Shown here: in pieces, positions 5,039 to 7,653 of the stretch
Layout of the letters: every line of letters starts with the position of its first letter
How positions within the stretch are numbered: position 1 is the stretch's first letter
Assembly (NCBI GenBank): GCA_016928525.1
Contig: JAFGKO010000389.1
Location: 1-7,653, forward strand
Direction: 5' to 3'
DNA from: Anaerolineales bacterium
GTDB taxonomy: Bacteria; Chloroflexota; Anaerolineae; Anaerolineales; Villigracilaceae
Length of the DNA stretch: 7,653 nucleotides
Program-made: the position numbers and the translations under genes
The notes under the pieces: generated by a model
Told to the model about the DNA's origin: nothing
Databases searched by the model: none
Seen by the model: only the letters and a program-made list of their open reading frames with translations

Positions 5039-6659
5039 CGATTACGTCATCATCGGTTCTGGCTTCGGTGGCTCCGTTTCCGCTATGCGCTTGACCGAAA
5101 AAGGGTATTCCGTGCTGGTGCTTGAACGTGGTAGGCGCTTTGAGGATAAAGACTTCCCCAAATCCAACTGGAACATCTGGAAATTTCTGTGGATGCCCGC
5201 TCTGCGCTGCTACGGCATCTTCCAGATGACCTTTCTCAACGGCCAGCTTGCGCTACACGGCAACGGCGTCGGGGGCGGCAGTCTCACCTATGGCAACGTA
5301 CTGATGATTCCGGACGACCGTCTCTTCAACGCCCCGGCCTGGAAACACCTGGCAGATTGGAAATCCATCCTGGGGCCTCACTACGAAACCGCCAAACAAA
5401 TGCTGGGCGTGACTCCCAACCCCAAATTGACCCACGCCGACGAGAAAATGAAAGAGATCGCGGGTGAACTGGGCAATGGGCACACTTTCCAGCCGACCGA
5501 AGTAAGCGTCTTTTTTGGGAAACCGGGGGAAGAAGAGCAGACCGTCCCTGACCCGTACTTCAACGGTGAAGGTCCGAACCGGGCGGGCTGCAATTTTTGC
5601 GGCGGTTGTATGGTCGGCTGCCGCTACAACGCCAAGAATACCCTGCCAAAGAATTATCTATATTTTGCAGAAAAACAAGGGGCGAAAATCATCGCTGAAG
5701 CAACGGTAACAGATGTCAGACCGTTGGCGGTGGACGAGGGACGGTCTACGGTCGGTGGCCTATCGTCCGAAGCACGCTATGAAGTGGACTATCGCAGCAC
5801 GACCGCCTGGTTTGGCGTATCCAAGCATACGGTCCGGGCGCGAAGCGTGATCGTCTCGGCCGGGGCGCTCGGGACGATGAACCTGCTCTTCCGCTATCGC
5901 GATGTGACCGGGTCCCTGCCCCGGATCTCGTCTCGCCTGGGCGACCAAGTCCGCACCAACAGCGAAAACATCCTGGGCGTGACCAGCCGTGATAAAGACG
6001 TCGATTACTCCAAGGGCATCGCCATTTCATCCATTTTCCAGGCGGACGATGTCACCCGTGTGGAGCCAGTGCGCTACTCGGATGGCTCGTCCTTTATTCG
6101 TGTTCTGACCGCCCCGCATGTGGAGGGCGATTCAGCGCTCATCCGGGCGCTGAAAACCGCCTGGGAAATGATCCGCCACCCAATGGATTTCCTATATGCC
6201 AAGCTCTTCTCGCGCTGGGCGCGTTACACCACGATCCTGCTGGTCATGCAAGTCGAGGAAAACCTGACCCATATCCGCCTGGGGCGCAACCTGTTTACCC
6301 TGTTCCGCAGGGGACTGGTGCTCAAGCCGGACAAAGACCACCCTATTCCACGCCAGCTCAAGATTGGAAACCACGTTACACGCGCGCTGGCCAAAAAGGT
6401 AAATGGCATCCCCCAGGCCGCATTTACCGACAGCCTGTTCAACTTCCCGACCACCGCTCACCTGATGGGTGGCGTTCCGTTCGGACGGGATGAAAGTGAA
6501 GGCGTGATCGACCTGGATTGCCAGGTTTTCAATTATCCCGGCCTGTACGTGGTGGACGGCTCGATTATGCCCGCCAACCCCGGCGTCAACCCCTCACTGA
6601 CCATCACGGCGCTGGCCGAATATGCAATGAGCAAGGTGCCAGCCAAAAGACAACAGTGA
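5025..6659 (+). CDS. GMC-family FAD oxidoreductase, ChoD (cholesterol oxidase)-like
   Basis: The 544-residue flavoenzyme closely follows the pattern of mycobacterial ChoD-type proteins as I remember them. The FAD-binding fold begins YDYVIIGSGFGGSVSAMRL (GSGFGG 11-16) with ribose-binding Glu34, then GNGVGGGSLTYGN (79-91) for the isoalloxazine region. A cysteine cluster Cys189-x2-Cys192-x2-Cys195-x3-Cys199 precedes RYNAKNTLPKNYL. The C-terminal part holds the likely catalytic His479 (TTAHLMGG) and YVVDGSIMPANPGVNPSLTI (508-527), with Asn522. The predicted chemistry is oxidation of an alcohol, perhaps a sterol or other hydrophobic one; the true substrate is unknown. I see no signal peptide. The start is fixed by the Rossmann strand, and a TAA lies in frame at 4995-4997. 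No Shine-Dalgarno sequence precedes the ATG, because the upstream bases are heptad repeats; translation may depend on coupling to the four-helix gene or on leaderless initiation. The kynureninase gene follows 39 bases later. Confidence 0.9.
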   Translation: MSKIYDYVIIGSGFGGSVSAMRLTEKGYSVLVLERGRRFEDKDFPKSNWNIWKFLWMPALRCYGIFQMTFLNGQLALHGNGVGGGSLTYGNVLMIPDDRLFNAPAWKHLADWKSILGPHYETAKQMLGVTPNPKLTHADEKMKEIAGELGNGHTFQPTEVSVFFGKPGEEEQTVPDPYFNGEGPNRAGCNFCGGCMVGCRYNAKNTLPKNYLYFAEKQGAKIIAEATVTDVRPLAVDEGRSTVGGLSSEARYEVDYRSTTAWFGVSKHTVRARSVIVSAGALGTMNLLFRYRDVTGSLPRISSRLGDQVRTNSENILGVTSRDKDVDYSKGIAISSIFQADDVTRVEPVRYSDGSSFIRVLTAPHVEGDSALIRALKTAWEMIRHPMDFLYAKLFSRWARYTTILLVMQVEENLTHIRLGRNLFTLFRRGLVLKPDKDHPIPRQLKIGNHVTRALAKKVNGIPQAAFTDSLFNFPTTAHLMGGVPFGRDESEGVIDLDCQVFNYPGLYVVDGSIMPANPGVNPSLTITALAEYAMSKVPAKRQQ

Positions 6660-6698
6660 TCAGTAATTACTTTTATCTCCGCTTATCCCTGGTGAATC

Positions 6699-7653
6699 AT
6701 GACCAACTTCTCCCCCTCCCTCGATTACGCAAAACAGCTTGACCAGCAGGATCCGCTCGCATCCTTTCGCGAGCAATTTGTCATCTCTGACCCCGACTTG
6801 ATCTATCTCGACGGCAACTCGCTGGGCAGGTTGCCAAAGGTCACCGCTGAACGCATGCGCCAAGTCATTGAGCAGGAGTGGGGCGTGGACCTGATCCGCG
6901 GCTGGAACCTGGACTGGTGGCATGCCCCGGCCCGCATCGGAGAAAAGATCGCCGGGTTGGTCGGTGCGGCCTCCGGTCAGGTCATCGTTTGCGATTCGGT
7001 CTCCATCGACCTGTTCAAACTGGCCTCGGCGGCGCTCTCGTTGCGTCCTGCGCGAACCAAAATCATCACCGACACACTCAACTTCCCGACCGATCTCTAT
7101 ATCCTGCAAGGGTTGGTAAGCCTGCTTGGCGGGCGGCACGAGATCGTGCGTATCGGCTCGCAGGACGGCGACATCACGCCTGACCTGACTGCGTTGGAGG
7201 CCGCCATCGACGAGAATACTGCGCTGGTCACGCTCTCGCACGTGCTTTTCAAAAGCGGCTATCTATATGACATGGCTACCATTACGGAGCTGGCGCACAG
7301 TAAAGGTGCACTTGTCCTGTGGGATCTGAGCCATTCCGTCGGTGCAGTGCCAATCGAATTGGACACCTGCAATGCCGACTTCGCCATCGGCTGTACCTAT
7401 AAATATCTCAACGGCGGTCCTGGCTCACAGGCTTTCCTGTATGTGCGCCGCGAGTTGCAAGAGCAGGTCGCTTCGCCCATCTGGGGCTGGTGGGGACAAA
7501 AATCACCGTTCGACTTTGGATTGGATTACACCCCTGCCCCCGGCATGGCCCGTTTCCTGAGCGGTTCGCAGGGCATGCTGGCCATGCTGGCGATGGAAGC
7601 TTCCCTTGACCCAATCATCGCGGCTGGGATGACGCGCATCCGGGATAAGTCCG
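6699..7653 (+). CDS. kynU: Kynureninase (partial, runs off the window)
   Basis: The first 318 residues are present; the family is about 420 long, so roughly 100 are missing at the C terminus. The PLP-dependent enzyme hydrolyses L-kynurenine to anthranilate and alanine (or 3-hydroxykynurenine to 3-hydroxyanthranilate) in tryptophan breakdown. Diagnostic stretches are IYLDGNSLGRLP (35-46), EWGVDLIRGWN (60-70), DSVSIDLFKL (99-108), LNFPTDLY (127-134), LSHVLFKSGYLYD (179-191), DLSHSVGAVPIEL (209-221, with Asp209 and His212 near the cofactor) and CTYKYLNGGPG (232-242), where Lys235 should form the PLP Schiff base. The ATG at 6699 gives the expected N terminus, but the ribosome binding site is weak (GGTG at 6691-6694). 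The preceding GMC gene ends 39 bases upstream, so co-transcription is possible. No tryptophan 2,3-dioxygenase or formamidase is in the window. Confidence 0.94.
   Translation, partial: MTNFSPSLDYAKQLDQQDPLASFREQFVISDPDLIYLDGNSLGRLPKVTAERMRQVIEQEWGVDLIRGWNLDWWHAPARIGEKIAGLVGAASGQVIVCDSVSIDLFKLASAALSLRPARTKIITDTLNFPTDLYILQGLVSLLGGRHEIVRIGSQDGDITPDLTALEAAIDENTALVTLSHVLFKSGYLYDMATITELAHSKGALVLWDLSHSVGAVPIELDTCNADFAIGCTYKYLNGGPGSQAFLYVRRELQEQVASPIWGWWGQKSPFDFGLDYTPAPGMARFLSGSQGMLAMLAMEASLDPIIAAGMTRIRDKS

Noticed and set aside
6699..7653. Cysteine desulfurase or other class V aminotransferase
   Set aside because: The YLDGNSLG, NFPTDLY and CTYKYLNGGPG stretches are specific to kynureninase.

Overview
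The window looks like a chromosomal segment of a moderately GC-rich bacterium. The best guess is Chloroflexota (Anaerolineae-like). This rests on the DUF3048 lipoprotein with a Pro/Thr-rich linker, the compact same-strand layout and the mix of enzymes. It is an inference from gene content and style, because no rRNA or marker gene is present. All supported genes are on the + strand.

Layout. (1) Positions 1-93 hold the 3' end of an unidentified gene. (2) Positions 152-1765 encode a secreted lipoprotein of the DUF3048 (YerB-like) family, with an SdrD B-like domain spliced into the middle of it; a strong intrinsic terminator follows at 1779-1814. (3) A promoter-like -10 and a terminator-like leader hairpin precede a tightly coupled pair: an acetyl-CoA acetyltransferase-type thiolase (2040-3242) and a 3-hydroxybutyryl-CoA dehydrogenase (3245-4090). 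Together they interconvert acetyl-CoA, acetoacetyl-CoA and 3-hydroxybutyryl-CoA. (4) The accessory part runs from 4088 to about 5038: an ORF-less heptad-repeat hairpin, a GNAT acetyltransferase (4164-4592), a degenerate heptad array, a low-GC four-helix-bundle protein of the 23S rRNA intervening-sequence family (4624-5004), and a second clear heptad array that runs into the start codon of the next gene. (5) Then come a ChoD-like GMC oxidoreductase with a four-cysteine cluster (5025-6659) and a kynureninase that runs off the window (6699-7653).

The most interesting signal is the family of 7-bp repeats, TAGACTT on one arm and its complement (A)GTCTAA on the other. The arrays lie in opposite orientations on either side of the four-helix-bundle gene, and the same two arms occur without any gene just after hbd. 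The arrays contain stop codons in every reading frame on both strands, the stop codons of the three genes before them lie inside or at their edge, and one array encodes the last residues of the four-helix protein. The gene between the arrays has about 44% GC, against about 65% in sampled stretches of its neighbours. I propose a small transposase-less mobile or dispersed element made of heptad ends plus an S23-like protein gene, with an ORF-less copy nearby. The arrays and base composition are visible in the sequence; mobility is inference.
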